Source: Massilia sp. H-1 (GTDB lineage: Bacteria > Pseudomonadota > Gammaproteobacteria > Burkholderiales > Burkholderiaceae_D). Taken from it: a stretch of DNA of 64,000 bases. The stretch spans positions 4,340,001 through 4,404,000 of the forward strand of contig CP087969.1 of the NCBI GenBank assembly GCA_024703915.1, given 5' to 3'. The notes beneath the pieces are model-generated. The model saw only the letters and a program-made list of their open reading frames with translations. It was not told the origin of the DNA and searched no databases. Numbering within the stretch: the stretch's first letter is position 1; each line of letters starts with the position of its first letter. The position numbers and the translations under genes are program-made. Of this stretch, positions 29,177-40,262 are shown in pieces.

Positions 29177-29355
29177 GGCCCCTTCCGCCAAAAGTGTTGC
29201 TGCATCTGTGCAAAAGATTGCAGCAAATTGCGCTGTTTTACAGGGACTTAGGGCCTACTTATCATCCAAAAGCTTGCATGCTCTAGAGCATGATGATATG
29301 TTGAGACCTCCGGGAAACCAGCTTTCTCCCCAGTCAACTCATAATACCCCCAAAT

Positions 29356-32160
29356 ATGCGTTTAAACACTCGCTCAAAGATCACTTCGTTCGCGTTGAAA
29401 ACCCTGTCCGGCGCGATCGCCAGTGCAGTGTTGTTGTCCTCAACGGCGCACGCAGCAGGACTCGGCAAACTGACCGTCCTGTCCTCGCTCGGCCAGCCGC
29501 TGAACGCCGAAATCGAACTGACCGCGGTCACGGCCGAAGAAGCCAGCGCGCTGACCGCCAAGCTGGCGCCGACCGATGCCTTCCGACAGGCCAATATTGA
29601 CTTCAACCCGGCCCTGCTGACCCTGCGCTTTTCCGTAGAAAAGCGCGGCAGCCGCCAGTTCATCAAGATTACTTCGCCTACGCCAGTGAACGAGCCCGTT
29701 CGTCGACATGCTGCTCGAACTGAACTGGAATAGCGGCAAGCTGGTGCGCGAATACACCTTCCTGCTCGATCCGGCGGAAATCCGTTCAGGCCCAGCCAGC
29801 GCAAGTGACCGCGCCGGTCGACGTTCTGTCGCAAGGCAAGAGCACCAAGGCCCCGCGCCCGGCGCCAAGCACCTGCAGTTGCTGCCGAGTCCGCACCGTC
29901 GCCATCGACGGCCGCATGCCAACCAAGTCATGCACCGAAGCCGACGGCGACTATAAAGTCCAGAAGGGTGACACCCTGGGCAAGATCGCCGCCAAGCTCA
30001 AGTAGGCCGAAGTCTCGCTCGACATGATGCTCGTGGCGCTGTACCGCGCCAACCCGGATTCCTTCATGCAGCAACAATATGAACCGCCTGAAGTCGGGCC
30101 AGATCCTGTCCGTGCCGGACGAGGCTGCCATCAAGGCAACTGGCAATGGCGAAGCGCGCGGCGTGGTTGTCGCGCACGCGGCCGATTTCAATGCCTACCG
30201 CAACAAGCTGGCTAAGCCAGGTCGCCTCGTCCTCGCCGGACAAGGCGCCGGAAGCGACCCAGAGCACCGGCGGCAAGATCACCAGCAAGGTGGAAGAGAA
30301 ACGCAACGCGGTCAACGAGTCGAAAGACCAGCTCAAACTGTCCAAGGCCAACACCGAAGGCAAGGCTGGCGCGGAAGACCGCATCGCCAAGGAACGCGCA
30401 CTGGCCGAAGCCAATGCCCGCGTCAAGGAACTCGAGCGCAACGTCAGCGAGCTGGAAAAGCTGATGGTCATCAAGAACAAGGCCGCGGCCGACGCCGCAG
30501 CCGCTGCTGCCGCCAAGTCGCAGCCGGCCAAGCCAGGCGCCGTGCTTAGGCCCCTGGTCGTGCCGCCAGCGGCCGCCGTCAAGCTTCTACCCCCCGGCAC
30601 CTGCACCGGTGGTCACGCCACCGGCAGCCAAGCCAGTGGCCAAGCCGCCAGTCGCCGCCGCACCAGCGGCCAGCGTGCCAGCTCCGGCACCGGCCATGAC
30701 CGAACCGATGGCCAGCGTGCTTAAGCACCTGCTGCCGACGTGCCCATGGCGCCTGTGGTCAAGCAGCCGTCAAGCCGCCGCTGCCGAAGAAAAAACCGGT
30801 CGTGGCCGAGCCAGGCATCGTCGACATGCTGATGGATAACATCATGCTGATCCTCGGCGTGCTGGCAGCCATCGCCGTGGCCGTCGGCGGCTTCGTGTTC
30901 ATGAAAAGCCGCCGCCAGGACGATGGGCACTCGCCGAGCGAGCCGTCGATCCTGGGCGCGCCAACCGACCAGGCACACTCGCTGTTCGCCGAAACGGGCG
31001 GCCAGAGCGTGGACACCAGCAACAGCGTGTTCAACTCCAGCTTCGCCCCATCGGCCAGCCAGCTCGACACCAATGAAGTCGATCCGGTCGCCGAAGCCGA
31101 CGTCTACATCGCCTACGGCCGTGATGCCCAGGCTGAAGAAATCCTGGAAGGAAGCGCTGCGCACCCATCCGGAACGCTACCCGGTCCGCCTGAAACTGCT
31201 CGAGATCTACGCCGCCCGCAAGGACCTGCGCAGCTTCGAAGCGCAGTCGAGCGACCTGTACAGCATGACCAAGGGCCAGGGCGACGAGTGGGCGCAAGCC
31301 GCCGCGCTGGGCCTGGCGATTGATCCGAACAACCCTCTGTACGCCAGCGCCGCCAATGCTGGTCCATCGACCGTGATTCCAGCCCATGAGCAGGCACAGT
31401 CGGTGAACTTGGGAAAGCCGAATGAAGCCGTCGTAGCACCAGCAGCGGACCTGCACCAGGACCTGGCTGCCACTGCATCATGCGGCTTCAGCCAAGCCAG
31501 CCGAAGATCTCGACTTCGACCTGGGCGGCCTGTCGTTCGAGCCGGTCGCGCCAGCGGCACCAGTGGCCAGCGCGAATGCGCCTGACCTCGATTTCGCCAT
31601 GCCTGGCGTGGTCACATCGGCGGCCAAGGCCGACGAGCCGATGGACATGGGCTTTAACATGGACTTCGACGCACCGGCCGTGCCAGCGCCAAAAGACGAC
31701 GTGCCTGCCACCGACTTCTCGGCCGAATTTGCCAGCAGCGGCAAGGACGACCTGTCCGGCATGGGCGACCTGGCTGCCGCCTTCGATATTCCGCAAACGC
31801 CAGTCAGCGCAGCGCCAGCCGCACCAGCCCTCGATCTCGGTTCGATGAACTTCGACCTGCCATCGTCGGCCAGCGCGCTAAGCATCGCCATCGTTCGACA
31901 TGTCGAGCATCGACCTGGACCTGCCAGCGACCGACACCGCCGACACCGCACTGCCGGGCTTTGACAACACGGTCGTGATGGATCTCGGTGGCGAACAGAC
32001 CGCCGCGCACATGGAAATGGAAACCAAGCTGGACCTGGCGATTGCTTACCAGGAAATTGGCGACAAAGAAGGTGCCCGCGAACTGCTTGACGAAGTCATC
32101 AAGGGTGGCAGCAATGAACAGGTCGGCAAAGCCAACGCCATGCGCGCCAAGCTGGCCTAA
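29356..32160 (+). CDS. fimV: FimV-family polar hub/peptidoglycan-binding protein
   Basis: Large inner-membrane organiser of polar type IV pilus functions, about 930 residues. Signal peptide ending SSTAHAAG; FimV N-terminal domain LGKLTVLSSLGQPLNAEIELTAV...FIKITSPTPVNEPFVDMLLELNW; LysM domain DGDYKVQKGDTLGKIAAKLK; a coiled coil rich in Glu/Lys (30300-30480). A Pro/Ala region, one TM helix (IMLILGVLAAIAVAVGGFVFM), an acidic Ala/Pro/Asp cytoplasmic region with TPR-like part (AYGRDAQAEEILKEALRTHPERYPVRLKLLEIYA) and the conserved C-terminal FimV domain ending EMETKLDLAIAYQEIGDKEGARELLDEVIKGGSNEQ follow. Many frame breaks (for example 29700, 29795, 30003, 30210, 30545, 30719-30726, 31150, 31480, 31878). 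It lies in its usual place between asd and truA. Confidence 0.9.
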
Positions 32161-32184
32161 GAAGCAAGTCGTATTGGATCCACA

Positions 32185-32985
32185 TTGAACCGGATAGCAC
32201 TTGGGGTCCAGTACGACGGTACCGCCTGGAACGGGTACCAGAAGCAGCCAGACAGACATACCGTGCAGGACCAGCTGGAAATCGCGCTTGAGAAGTTCGC
32301 GAGGACCCAGCTGGCCACCACCTGCGCAGGGCGCACCGATACCGGTGTCCATGCGCTGGAGCAGGTAGTCCATTTCGACACCGAACTGACCCGCGAGATG
32401 CAATCCTGGGTCAGGGGCGTGAATGCCTTTCTCCCCGATTCGATTGCCGTACGCTGGGCCAGCACGATTCCCGTGTTGCCGGGCCAGGAGTTCCACGCCC
32501 GCTTTGCCGCCTTCGCGCGCACCTATCACTACGTGCTCTACAACAATCCCGTGCGCTCGCCCTTGCTGGTGGGCCGCAGCCAGGCTGGACTTTCCGTCCG
32601 CTCGACGTCGATCTGATGCGCGAAGCGGCGCAATGCCTGATCGGCACCCACGATTTCTCGGCCTTCCGCTCGTCCCAGTGCCAGGCCAAGACCCCCATCA
32701 AGCAGATGCACGAAGTGCGCATCGAGCGGCGCGGCGAAGCGATCGTGTTCACGCTGCGCGCCAGCGCCTTCCCTGCACCACATGGTGCGCAACCTGATCG
32801 GTTCGCTCATCTACGTGGGCCAGGGCCGCCACACGCCGGCCTGGCTGGGCGACGTGCTCGAAGGGCGCGACCGCAACGACGCCGCGCCCACCTTCATGCC
32901 CGACGGCCTGTACCTGGCCAAAATCGATTACGATCCCAAGTGGGGACTGCCGCAGGACGCGACCAGCCCGTTACCCTGGTTCTGA
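32185..32985 (+). CDS. truA: tRNA pseudouridine(38-40) synthase
   Basis: Modifies uridines 38-40 in the anticodon stem of many tRNAs. Catalytic Asp in TTCAGRTDTGVHALEQVVHFD. RIALGVQYDGTAWNGYQKQP at the N terminus and FLHHMVRNLIGSLIYVGQGR in the repaired C-terminal half are standard. Starts with TTG at 32185, 25 bp after fimV; no ATG fits before the conserved RIALG. About 265 residues. The frame breaks near 32577-32590 and 32772. Confidence 0.9.
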
Positions 32986-32987
32986 GC

Positions 32988-33681
32988 ATGCCACGCACAC
33001 GCATCAAGATTTGCGGACTGACCCGTCCTGAAGACGTCGCCGCGGTGGTCGCCTGCGGCGCCGACGCGCTCGGCTTCGTGTTCTATCCGCCCAGCCCGCG
33101 CTACGTGACGCCGCAGCAGGCCGCCGCCCTGATGGCCGCGGTGCCGCCGTTCGTGACCACGGTGGCCCTGTTCGTCAATGCGGGCGTGGACGAGGTGATG
33201 GCGGTGGCCGCCGTGGCCCCCTTCGCCCAGATCCAGTTTCATGGTGACGAGACTCCGGAATCGTGTGCCGCCATCGCGGCCGCCGTCGGCTAAGCCCTTC
33301 CTGCGGGTTTTTCGCGTCAAACCCGACACCAGCGCGGCCGATTTGCTAGAATATGAGCATCAATACCGTTCTGCCAGTCCCTTGTATGCGGGTTTGTTGC
33401 TCGATACCTTTGTGGACGCCTACGGCGGAGCAGGAAAGGCATTCGATTGGTCTCTCATTCCAAAAGAACTCGCGCCTCGGGTCGTTTTAAGTGGTGGCTT
33501 GAGCGTACCAAACGCGACTGACGCGGTGGTACGTGTACGCCCCTACGCGGTCGACATCAGCAGTGGTGTCGAGGCGGCCAAGGGGATCAAGGACGCCTGC
33601 AAGATCGCCGCCTTCGTGGCGGCGGTGCGGGCAGCCGATGCCACCATTGAAAGCGAGAATTCCCATGAAAGAAGCACCTGA
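32988..33681 (+). CDS. trpF: Phosphoribosylanthranilate isomerase
   Basis: Third enzyme-step of the tryptophan branch, a TIM barrel of about 230 residues. RIKICGLTRPEDVAAVVACGADALGFVFYPPSPRYV carries the catalytic Cys; the general-acid Asp is in GLLLDTFVDAYGGAGKAFDWSL. C-terminal phosphate site VVLSGGLSVPN and the block YAVDISSGVEAAKGIKD. Frame break near 33289-33296 (GTCGGCTAAGCC). It overlaps trpB by 17 bases and starts two bases after truA. Confidence 0.93.
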
Positions 33682-34918
33682 GCGCGCCGCGGCCGCTCCC
33701 CTGTTCCACACCCCTGAATACAATCTGCCCGACGCGCGCGCCATTTCGGCCCCCTACGGCGGCTCCTTTGTCGCCGAAACGCTCAGCCACGCGCTGGCCG
33801 AACTGAACGCGGCGTACGCGCGCTACAGCACCGATCCCGAGTTCCTGGAAGAGTTCCGCTACGAACTGGAAGCACTTCGTCGGCCGTCCCTCGCCGATCT
33901 ACCACGCCAAGCGCTGGTCGCAGCAGCAGGGCGGGGCGCAGATCTATTTCAAGCGCGAAGACCTGAACCACACCGGCGCGCACAAGATCAATAACGTGAT
34001 CGGCCAGGCGCTGCTGGCGCGCCGCATGGGCAAGCCGCGCATCATCGCCGAAACCGGCGCCAAGCCAGCATGGCGTGGCCACCGCCACCATCTGCGCCCG
34101 CTTCGGGCTCGAGTGCGTGGTCTACATGGGCAGCGAAGACGTCAAGCGCCAGGCCCAGAACGTGTACCGCATGAAGCTGCTGGGCGCGACCGTGGTGCCG
34201 GTCGAATCGGGTTCCAAGACGCTCAAGGACGCGCTCAATGAAGCCATGCGCGACTGGGTCACCAACATCGAGAACACCTTCTACATCATCGGCACCGTGG
34301 CCGGGCCGCATCCGTATCCGATGATGGTGCGCGACTTCCAGTCCGTGATCGGCGAAGAATGCCTGGTGCAGATGCCCGAGATGGTAGGCCGCCAGCCGGA
34401 CTATGTGCTGGCCTGTATCGGCGGCGGCTCGAACGCGATGGGCATCTTCTATCCCTACATCGACGAAAAGAACGTCAAGCTGATCGGGGTCGAAGCGGTA
34501 GAAGCGAAGGGCTGGACACGGGCAAGCATTCGGCCTCGCTGACGGCCGAGCTACCCGGGCGTCCTGCATGGCAACCGCACCTACCTGCTGCAGGACGAGA
34601 ACGGGCAGATCATCGAGACGCATTCGGTGTCGGTTAGGCCTCGATTATCCGGGCGTGGGGCCGGAACATGCATGGCTCAAGGATCTCAGGCGCGCGCAGT
34701 ACGTGTCGGTGACCGACAGCGAGGCGCTGGCGGCCTTCCATGACTGCTGCCATATCGAAGGGATCATTCCGGCGCTCGAATCGTCGCACGCGCTGGCCTA
34801 CGCGGCCAAGCTGGCGGCCACGCTGCCGAAAGATCAAATCATTCTGGTCAACCTGTCGGGCCGCGGCGACAAGGACATGCACACGGTGGCGGAGCGGATG
34901 GGGCTCGATTTCAGTTAG
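33665..34918 (+). CDS. trpB: Tryptophan synthase beta subunit
   Basis: PLP enzyme joining indole and serine. PLP Lys in YFKREDLNHTGAHKINNVIGQALLA. Phosphate loop in DYVLACIGGGSNAMGIFYPY. The C-terminal AYAAKLAATLPKDQIILVNLSGRGDKDMHTV is conserved. About 415 residues. The frame breaks near 33872, 34061-34069 (GCCAAGCCAG for Ala-Gly-Gln), 34495-34515, 34545 and 34633-34640 (GGTTAGGCC). Part of truA-trpF-trpB; trpA follows after a repeat element. Confidence 0.94.
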
Positions 34919-34923
34919 CGCGT

Positions 34924-35000
34924 CGTCCTCGCGCAGGCGGGGACCCATGGCACCTGCGCGTCGACGCACACGTGCCATGGGCCCCGCCTTCGCGAGGGCG
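34924..35000. repeat. REP-like inverted repeat between trpB and trpA
   Basis: Arms of about 30 bases (34924-34953 and 34972-35000), each containing CTCGCG, GGCGGGG and CCCATGGCAC, with two mismatches and one unpaired base, separated by 18 bases. GC-rich imperfect hairpins with the CTCGCG...GGCGGGGACC word are typical of dispersed intergenic repeats in proteobacteria. May fold in the transcript and separate trpB from trpA expression. Confidence 0.65.
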
Positions 35001-35042
35001 ATGTCGTGGTTTGCCGCCCCTTCCAATATCAGAAAGAATTCC

Positions 35043-35850
35043 ATGTCCAGAATCGCACCAACCTTTGCCGCCCTCAAGGCAAACAACAAGACCGGTCTCG
35101 TCACCTTCATCACCATGCATGACCCCGGCCCGGAAATGACGGTCCCCCTGATGCACGCCCTGGTCATGCATGGTGCCGACGTCCTCGAACTGGGCGTGCC
35201 GTTTTCCGATCCGATGGCCGAAGGCCCGGTCATCCAGCGCGCTTGCGAGCGTGCGCTCAAGTTCAACATCAGTACCGGCGATGTGCTCGAGTACGTGCGC
35301 CAGTTCCGCAGAAACGAATCAGAGCACCCCGGTCGTGCTGATGGGCTACGCCAATCCGATCGAACGGATGGGCACCGATGCCTTCATCGCGGCCTCCAAG
35401 GCGGCCGGCGCTGACGGCGCCATCGTGGTCGACTATCCACCGGAGGAGTGCGAGCAGTTCATGCCGGCGCCATGCAGGCGGCGGGGCTAGATCTGATCTT
35501 CCTGCTGGCGCCCACCTCGACGCCCGAACGGATCGCCCAGGTGGCCCGCTTCGGCAGCGGCTTCCAGTTACTACGTCTCGCTCAAGGGAGTCACCGGTGC
35601 TTAAGCAATATCGACACAGCCGACGTGGCGCGCCGCCTGGCCGCGATCCGGGAGCATGTGAAGCTGCCGGTCGGCGTGGGCTTCGGGATCCGCGATGCGG
35701 CCACCGCGCGCCGTGGCCGAGGTGGCCGACGCCGTGGTGATCGGCAGCCGCATCATCCAGGAGATTGAAGCGACGCCGAAGGACCAGGCGGTAGCGGCGG
35801 TCCGCAGTTTCGTGGCGGGTATCAGAACCGCGCTCGACACGCGCGGCTAG
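35043..35850 (+). CDS. trpA: Tryptophan synthase alpha subunit
   Basis: Cleaves indole-3-glycerol phosphate and channels indole to TrpB. Catalytic residues in VLELGVPFSDPMAEGPVIQRA. Also VVLMGYANPIERMG, the IVVDYPPEE strand, LIFLLAPTSTPERI, and the phosphate site VGFGIRDAATA. About 268 residues. Besides frame breaks (near 35308, 35467, 35570, 35598-35605 GCTTAAGC and 35707), two in-frame oddities stand out. ITMHDPGPE (ATGCAT at 35115) should be ITAGDPGPE, and ALVMHGADVLE (ATGCAT at 35166) should be ALVAGGADVLE. Both are GCC-GGC codons read as ATGCAT. Confidence 0.93.
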
Positions 35851-35855
35851 CCCGC

Positions 35856-36931
35856 TCAGCGCATCGCCACGCTGGTGCCTTCCGGCCTGGCGTCGTGCTG
35901 CGCCAGCGCGCTGGGTGTCACGTCCCAGCACCACCCGTACATCGGCGTTGCTTAAGCCAGCTTGGCCGATGCGGTCATCTGCACCGGCCCGTCGATCAGC
36001 TTGCGCAGCGACGCGGCCTGGGTGGCGTGCTGCGGCCGGTACAAGATCTGCGTGGTCTGCTGGCCGAACGGACGCTGATTGGTCAGGCGCGCCACCATCA
36101 CCCCCTGTTTGCCCAGCATCGCGCCGACCCGGCGCGCCAGTCCCGCCGTCCCCACGCCATTCGATACTTCCACCCGCGCTGTCCCCGGCGCGGCAGCCGG
36201 AGCCGCTGTTGCGGCGGCAAGCGGCAGCACCGCACGCGGTGCCTAAGCATCTTCAGTTCGTACACATTGGGAATCAACTGCACCAGTTCCATGCGCTGCT
36301 GCAGGCAGGCGCGGCTGGCACGGGCAGCACCGCCATTGGCGGTTCGGCGGCCTTGGCAAGTGCAACCGGCGTGTCTGGCGACGCGCTGGCCGGTGCTGTC
36401 ACTGGCGCGGGACCGGCTGCCAGCACGCTTAAGCAGCGCCGCCAGCCAGCGCGGTTTCGGCCAGGCGCAGATTGTTGCGGGCCCGTTCATTGCCGCCGTC
36501 GAGCGTGAGCGCCATGCGCATCTCCAGCACGGCGCTGGCATGGTCGCCGCGCAGATAGTCGATGTAACCGAGGTTGTTATGCGCCTGCGCCACGCCGGGA
36601 TGCTCGGCCACCACGGCCAGCATCATGGCGCGCGCCTGGTCCAGACGGCCCTGCTGGGCATGGATGGCGGCTGCGGCGATGCGCGCTTCCATGTGCCCCG
36701 GATCGCGCGCGATGGCGTAGGTGTAGCCGGACAGGGCGACGTCCAGATTGCCCTGGCCCTGGTGGTGGCGCGCCAGCTGGTAGTAGGCCTCGGCCGTTTC
36801 GTCGGACGAGTGATTGATCTTGTAGGACGGCTGCACCAGCAACTGGCGCGGCGTGTGGGTGGTGGTGCTGCAGGCCGACAGCATGAAGATGCTTAAGCAA
36901 TGCAGCAGACGAGTTGACGGGGTGCGGACAT
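35856..36931 (-). CDS. TadD-like TPR lipoprotein with C-terminal LytR_C domain
   Basis: Last gene of the Tad locus. N terminus MSAPRQLVCCIA-GIFMLSACSTT gives a lipoprotein signal (lipobox LSAC). Three TPR-like units follow (TAEAYYQLARHHQGQGNLDVALSGYTYAIARDPGH; RIAAAAIHAQQGRLDQARAMMLAVVAEHPGV; AHNNLGYIDYLRGDHASAVLEMRMALTLDGG). After an Ala-rich linker comes a LytR C-terminal type domain (ARVEVSNGVGTAGLARRVGAMLGKQGV). TadD-type proteins are pilotin-like and help the secretin. RBS GGAG is 7 bases before the ATG at 36931. The frame breaks at 35949-35956, 36241-36248, 36427-36434 and 36892-36899 are all GCTTAAGC or GCCTAAGC type. Confidence 0.8.
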
Positions 36932-36944
36932 GGAAGTTCTCCTC

Positions 36945-37889
36945 TTATTGGTTTGCCAGGGTAGGCAACAGGACGTGGTAGATCTGCAGCATGGCCGGTC
37001 CCATGAGTACCACCATGAGCGCGGGGAAGATAAAGAAGATGAGCGGGAACAGCAGCTTGAGTCCGATCTTGGCGGCGGTTTCCTCGGCCCGCATGCGGCG
37101 CTTGGTGCGCAGCAGGTCGGACTGGATCCGCAGCGAGGCGGCGATGCTGGTGCCGAAACGCTCGGCCTGGATCAGCATCGACACCAGCGCGTCGACGTCT
37201 TCGACGCCGGTGCGCAGCGCCAGGTTGCGCAAGGCTTTTCCTTGGTGCCCATGCGCGCAGCTCGAGCGTGACCAGGGTCAGCTCTTCGCTCAGGATGGGA
37301 CTGGACAGGCCGATCTCACCGGCCACGCGCGACAGTGCCGCATCGACCCCGAGACCGGCTTCGACGCAGATCGTCATCAGGTCGAGCGCGTCGGGGAAGC
37401 TTTCGAAGATCTCGTTCTGGCGGCGGCCGATCGCGTTCCTGAGCAGCAGATTCGGCAGATAGGTGCCGAAGGTGGCCGCCAGCAGCAGGTACAGCAGCAG
37501 GGTATGGGTGTCGCCGCCGTCGCCTTTGCCGCTCATGAAAAAGTACACGAGCATCGGCAGCAGCAGCGCCAGGATGGTCTTGGCCACGAAGAAGATGGCT
37601 TAGGCGCGGCGGGCTGGCGGTAGCCTAAGCCATGATGAAGCGGGTACGGATGGCCGAGCGTTCCCAGTTATCGTCCGGCAGCGACAGCTTGGCCAGCGGC
37701 GAGGTGATCTTGGCGATGTGCTCGATCAGCGGCGTGTGGGGGCGCGCGACCGGCGCGCCGCCGTCCTTGGACAGGGCCGCGATCCGGCCCTGCACCGCGC
37801 TGCGCGTGGCCAGCCGCATCGTCGCCAAAGGCGCCGCCCAGGACGGCGAAGAAGACCAGCATGAGGAAGGCGATCTGGATGGCAGTCAT
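36945..37889 (-). CDS. tadC: Tad pilus inner-membrane platform protein TadC (GspF family)
   Basis: About 313 residues with a T2SSF domain. N-terminal helix MTAIQIAFLMLVFFAVLG, then a cytoplasmic region and LLLPMLVYFFM helix. The T2SSF core is FESFPDALDLMTICVEAGLGVDAALSRVAGEIG followed by ERFGTSIAASLRIQSDLLRTKRRMRAEETAAKIGLKLLFPLIFFIFPALMVVLMGPAMLQI. With TadB it forms the platform for pilin assembly. The stop lies 13 bases upstream of the TadD-like start. The frame breaks near 37235-37255, 37598-37606 (GGCTTAGGC), 37624 and 37825. Confidence 0.88.
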
Positions 37890-37891
37890 GG

Positions 37892-38860
37892 CTACACCTT
37901 GATGTTAATGATTTTGCGCATGGCGAGGATCCCCAGGAACATCATGAACAATGCGCCTGCGATCATCATGCGGCCGGTCGGGTCGAGGTAGAGCACTTCG
38001 AGAAAGGAGGGATTGGTCAGCTGGATCATGGCGGCGGCGCCGAACGGCAGCAGCGACAGGATCCAGGCCGACAGCTTGCCTTCGGCCGACAGCACCCGCA
38101 CCTGGGCGAACAGCTTGATCCGGTCGCGCATGATGCCGCTGATATTGGCCAGCAGCTCGGCCAGGTTGCCGCCGGTCTCGCGCTGGATCACGACCGCGAT
38201 CACGAAAAAGCGCAGATCGGTCAGCGGCACCCACGACGACAGGCTCACCAGCGCATCCTGCATGCTGATGCCGAAATTGACTTCGTCGAAGGCGAGCTTG
38301 AATTCATCGCACAGGGGCGCGCTCATCTCTTCGCCCACCATCTTGAGGGCGGTCGGGAAGGCGTGGCCGGCGCGCAGGGCGCGGCCCATCATGTCGAGCG
38401 CGTCCGGCAACTGCCCTTCGAACTTGAGCAGGCGCTGGCCGCGCGCCCGGCGCACGTACAGCAGCGGCAACAGGCCCAGGCAGGCGCCCAGCAGGAAGCC
38501 GGTCCAGCCGGGCGCGATGAAGGCCGCCAGCAGCATGCCGCCCAGCGCGAACATCAGCATCAGGCCCAGCAGGTAGCCCACCGTCCAGCGCAGGCCGGAC
38601 TGGGCCAGGTAGTTGTCGATGCTGATCGAGAACTGCATCTGTTCGAGCAGGGCCTGGATCTGGGGCGACTTGGCCAGCTGGCGCTGGCGGATCATGGAGG
38701 CCTGCTCCGACTGGCCCTTGGCGCTCATCGCGCGCAGGCGGCGGGCAATGCGCGCCGCTTCCGGTCCGTGGCTGCTGTTCCAGGCGATGAAGCCGCCTTC
38801 GATGGCCAGTACCACGGCCACGAAGATCAGGGTCCCGAATACGTAATAGAGGTAGTCCAT
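37892..38860 (-). CDS. tadB: Tad pilus inner-membrane platform protein TadB (GspF family)
   Basis: 322 residues, intact. Helix 1 (YYVFGTLIFVAVVLAIEGGFIAW), two central helices (YLLGLMLMFALGGMLLAAF; TGFLLGACLGLLPLLYV) and the T2SSF core FEGQLPDALDMMGRALRAGHAFPTALKMVGEEM, then VIQRETGGNLAELLANISGIMRDR. Only 2 bp separate it from tadC, so they are coupled. Confidence 0.94.
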   Translation of the reverse strand: MDYLYYVFGTLIFVAVVLAIEGGFIAWNSSHGPEAARIARRLRAMSAKGQSEQASMIRQRQLAKSPQIQALLEQMQFSISIDNYLAQSGLRWTVGYLLGLMLMFALGGMLLAAFIAPGWTGFLLGACLGLLPLLYVRRARGQRLLKFEGQLPDALDMMGRALRAGHAFPTALKMVGEEMSAPLCDEFKLAFDEVNFGISMQDALVSLSSWVPLTDLRFFVIAVVIQRETGGNLAELLANISGIMRDRIKLFAQVRVLSAEGKLSAWILSLLPFGAAAMIQLTNPSFLEVLYLDPTGRMMIAGALFMMFLGILAMRKIINIKV

Positions 38861-38872
38861 GACGTCCTCGCG

Positions 38873-40226
38873 CTAGGAGAAAATACGGGTCGGGTCGAAC
38901 AGGTTTTCGGGCACCGCCACGCCGAAGTTCTTGAGCCGCTCGACAAAGCGCGGACGCACGCCGGTGGCGCAGAAATGGCCGACCACCATGCCCTTCTCGT
39001 CGGTGCCGGTCTGGCGGAAGGCGAACACTTCCTGCATCGTGATCATCTCGCCTTCCATGCCGGTGATCTCGGAAATCGAGACCACCTTGCGCCGCCCGTC
39101 GGTCAGGCGCGACACCTGCACCACCACCCCGATCGTGGAACTGATCTGCTGGCGCATGGCCTTGGTGGGCAGGCTTAGCCGCGGCCATGCTGAGCATGTT
39201 TTCCAGGCGCGTGAGGGCGTCGCGCGGGGTATTGGCGTGGATGGTCGCCATCGAGCCTTCGTGGCCGGTGTTCATCGCCTGCAGCATGTCGAGCGCTTCG
39301 GGGCCGCGCACCTCGCCCAGGATGATGCGGTCCGGGCGCATGCGCAGGGCGTTGCGTACCAGCGCGCGCTGGGTCACTTCGCCGTTGCCTTCGATATTCG
39401 GCGGCCGCGTTTCCAGGCGCACGATGTGCGGCTGCTGCATCTGCAGTTCGGCCGCGTCTTCGACCGTCACGATCCGTTCGCTGTGGCTGATGAAGCCGGA
39501 GATCACGTTGAGCATGGTGGTCTTGCCGCTGCCGGTGCCGCCCGAGATCAGGATGTTGACCTTCGACTTGCCCAGGCCTTGCAGGATCTCGGCCATGGGT
39601 GCGGTCATCGACTGGAAGTCGACCAGATCCTGCAGCTTGAGCGGCTCGGCCGAAAAGCGCCGGATCGACATGATCGGGCCGTCGATCGCCAGCGGCGGGA
39701 TGATGGCGTTCACGCGCGAGCCGTCCGGCAGGCGGGCGTCGACCATCGGGCTCGATTCGTCGATCCGGCGGCCCACGCGCGAAACGATCTTGTCGATGAT
39801 CTTCATCAGGTGGGCGTCGTCGGTGAAGGTCACGTGCGACAGTTCGAGCTTGCCGTGGCGCTCCACGTACACCTGCTTGTAGGTGTTGACCAGGATGTCC
39901 GAGATGGTCGGGTCTTCCAGCAGCGGTTCGAGCGGACCGAAGCCGAGCACCTCGTACTGGACGTCGCGCGTGAGGTTGCGCCGCTCGCTGTCGTTGATGA
40001 CCACCGTCTCTTCTTCGAGCAGGCGTCCGACCAGGGTCTTGATCTCGTCGCGGATCTGGTCTTGCGACAGGCGCTGCATGCCTTCCAGGTCAACCCGGTC
40101 CAGCAGCGACTGGTGCAGGCGGTGCTTGAGCTGCTGATAGGCGCGGTTGTCGATATTGCCGCCACCGCCACTGAAGGTCGGTTTGGTGCCGAGGCGGTCG
40201 CGTAGCGAGTTGGTATCCTTGATCAT
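38873..40226 (-). CDS. tadA: Tad secretion ATPase TadA (CpaF, GspE family)
   Basis: Hexameric ATPase powering pilus assembly. N-terminal helical domain (NIDNRAYQQLKHRLHQSLLDRVDLEGM), then Walker A NILISGGTGSGKTTMLN, Asp box IVTVEDAAELQMQQPHIVRLETR, Walker B MRPDRIILGEVRGPEALDMLQAMNTGHEGSMATIHANTPRDALTRLENML and the C-terminal domain QISSTIGVVVQVSRLTDGRRKVVSISEITGMEG. About 450 residues; one break at 39174-39181 (GCTTAGCC). ATG at 40226. Confidence 0.93.
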
Positions 40227-40262
40227 GTTCTGTACTCCTGTAACGGGTTCCGGAAACGCCGG

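Noticed and set aside
38931..40205. A 424-residue open frame opposite tadA
   Set aside because: Antisense shadow of a well-identified ATPase gene; codon-phase GC pattern mirrors the real gene and the protein is low complexity with no family features.
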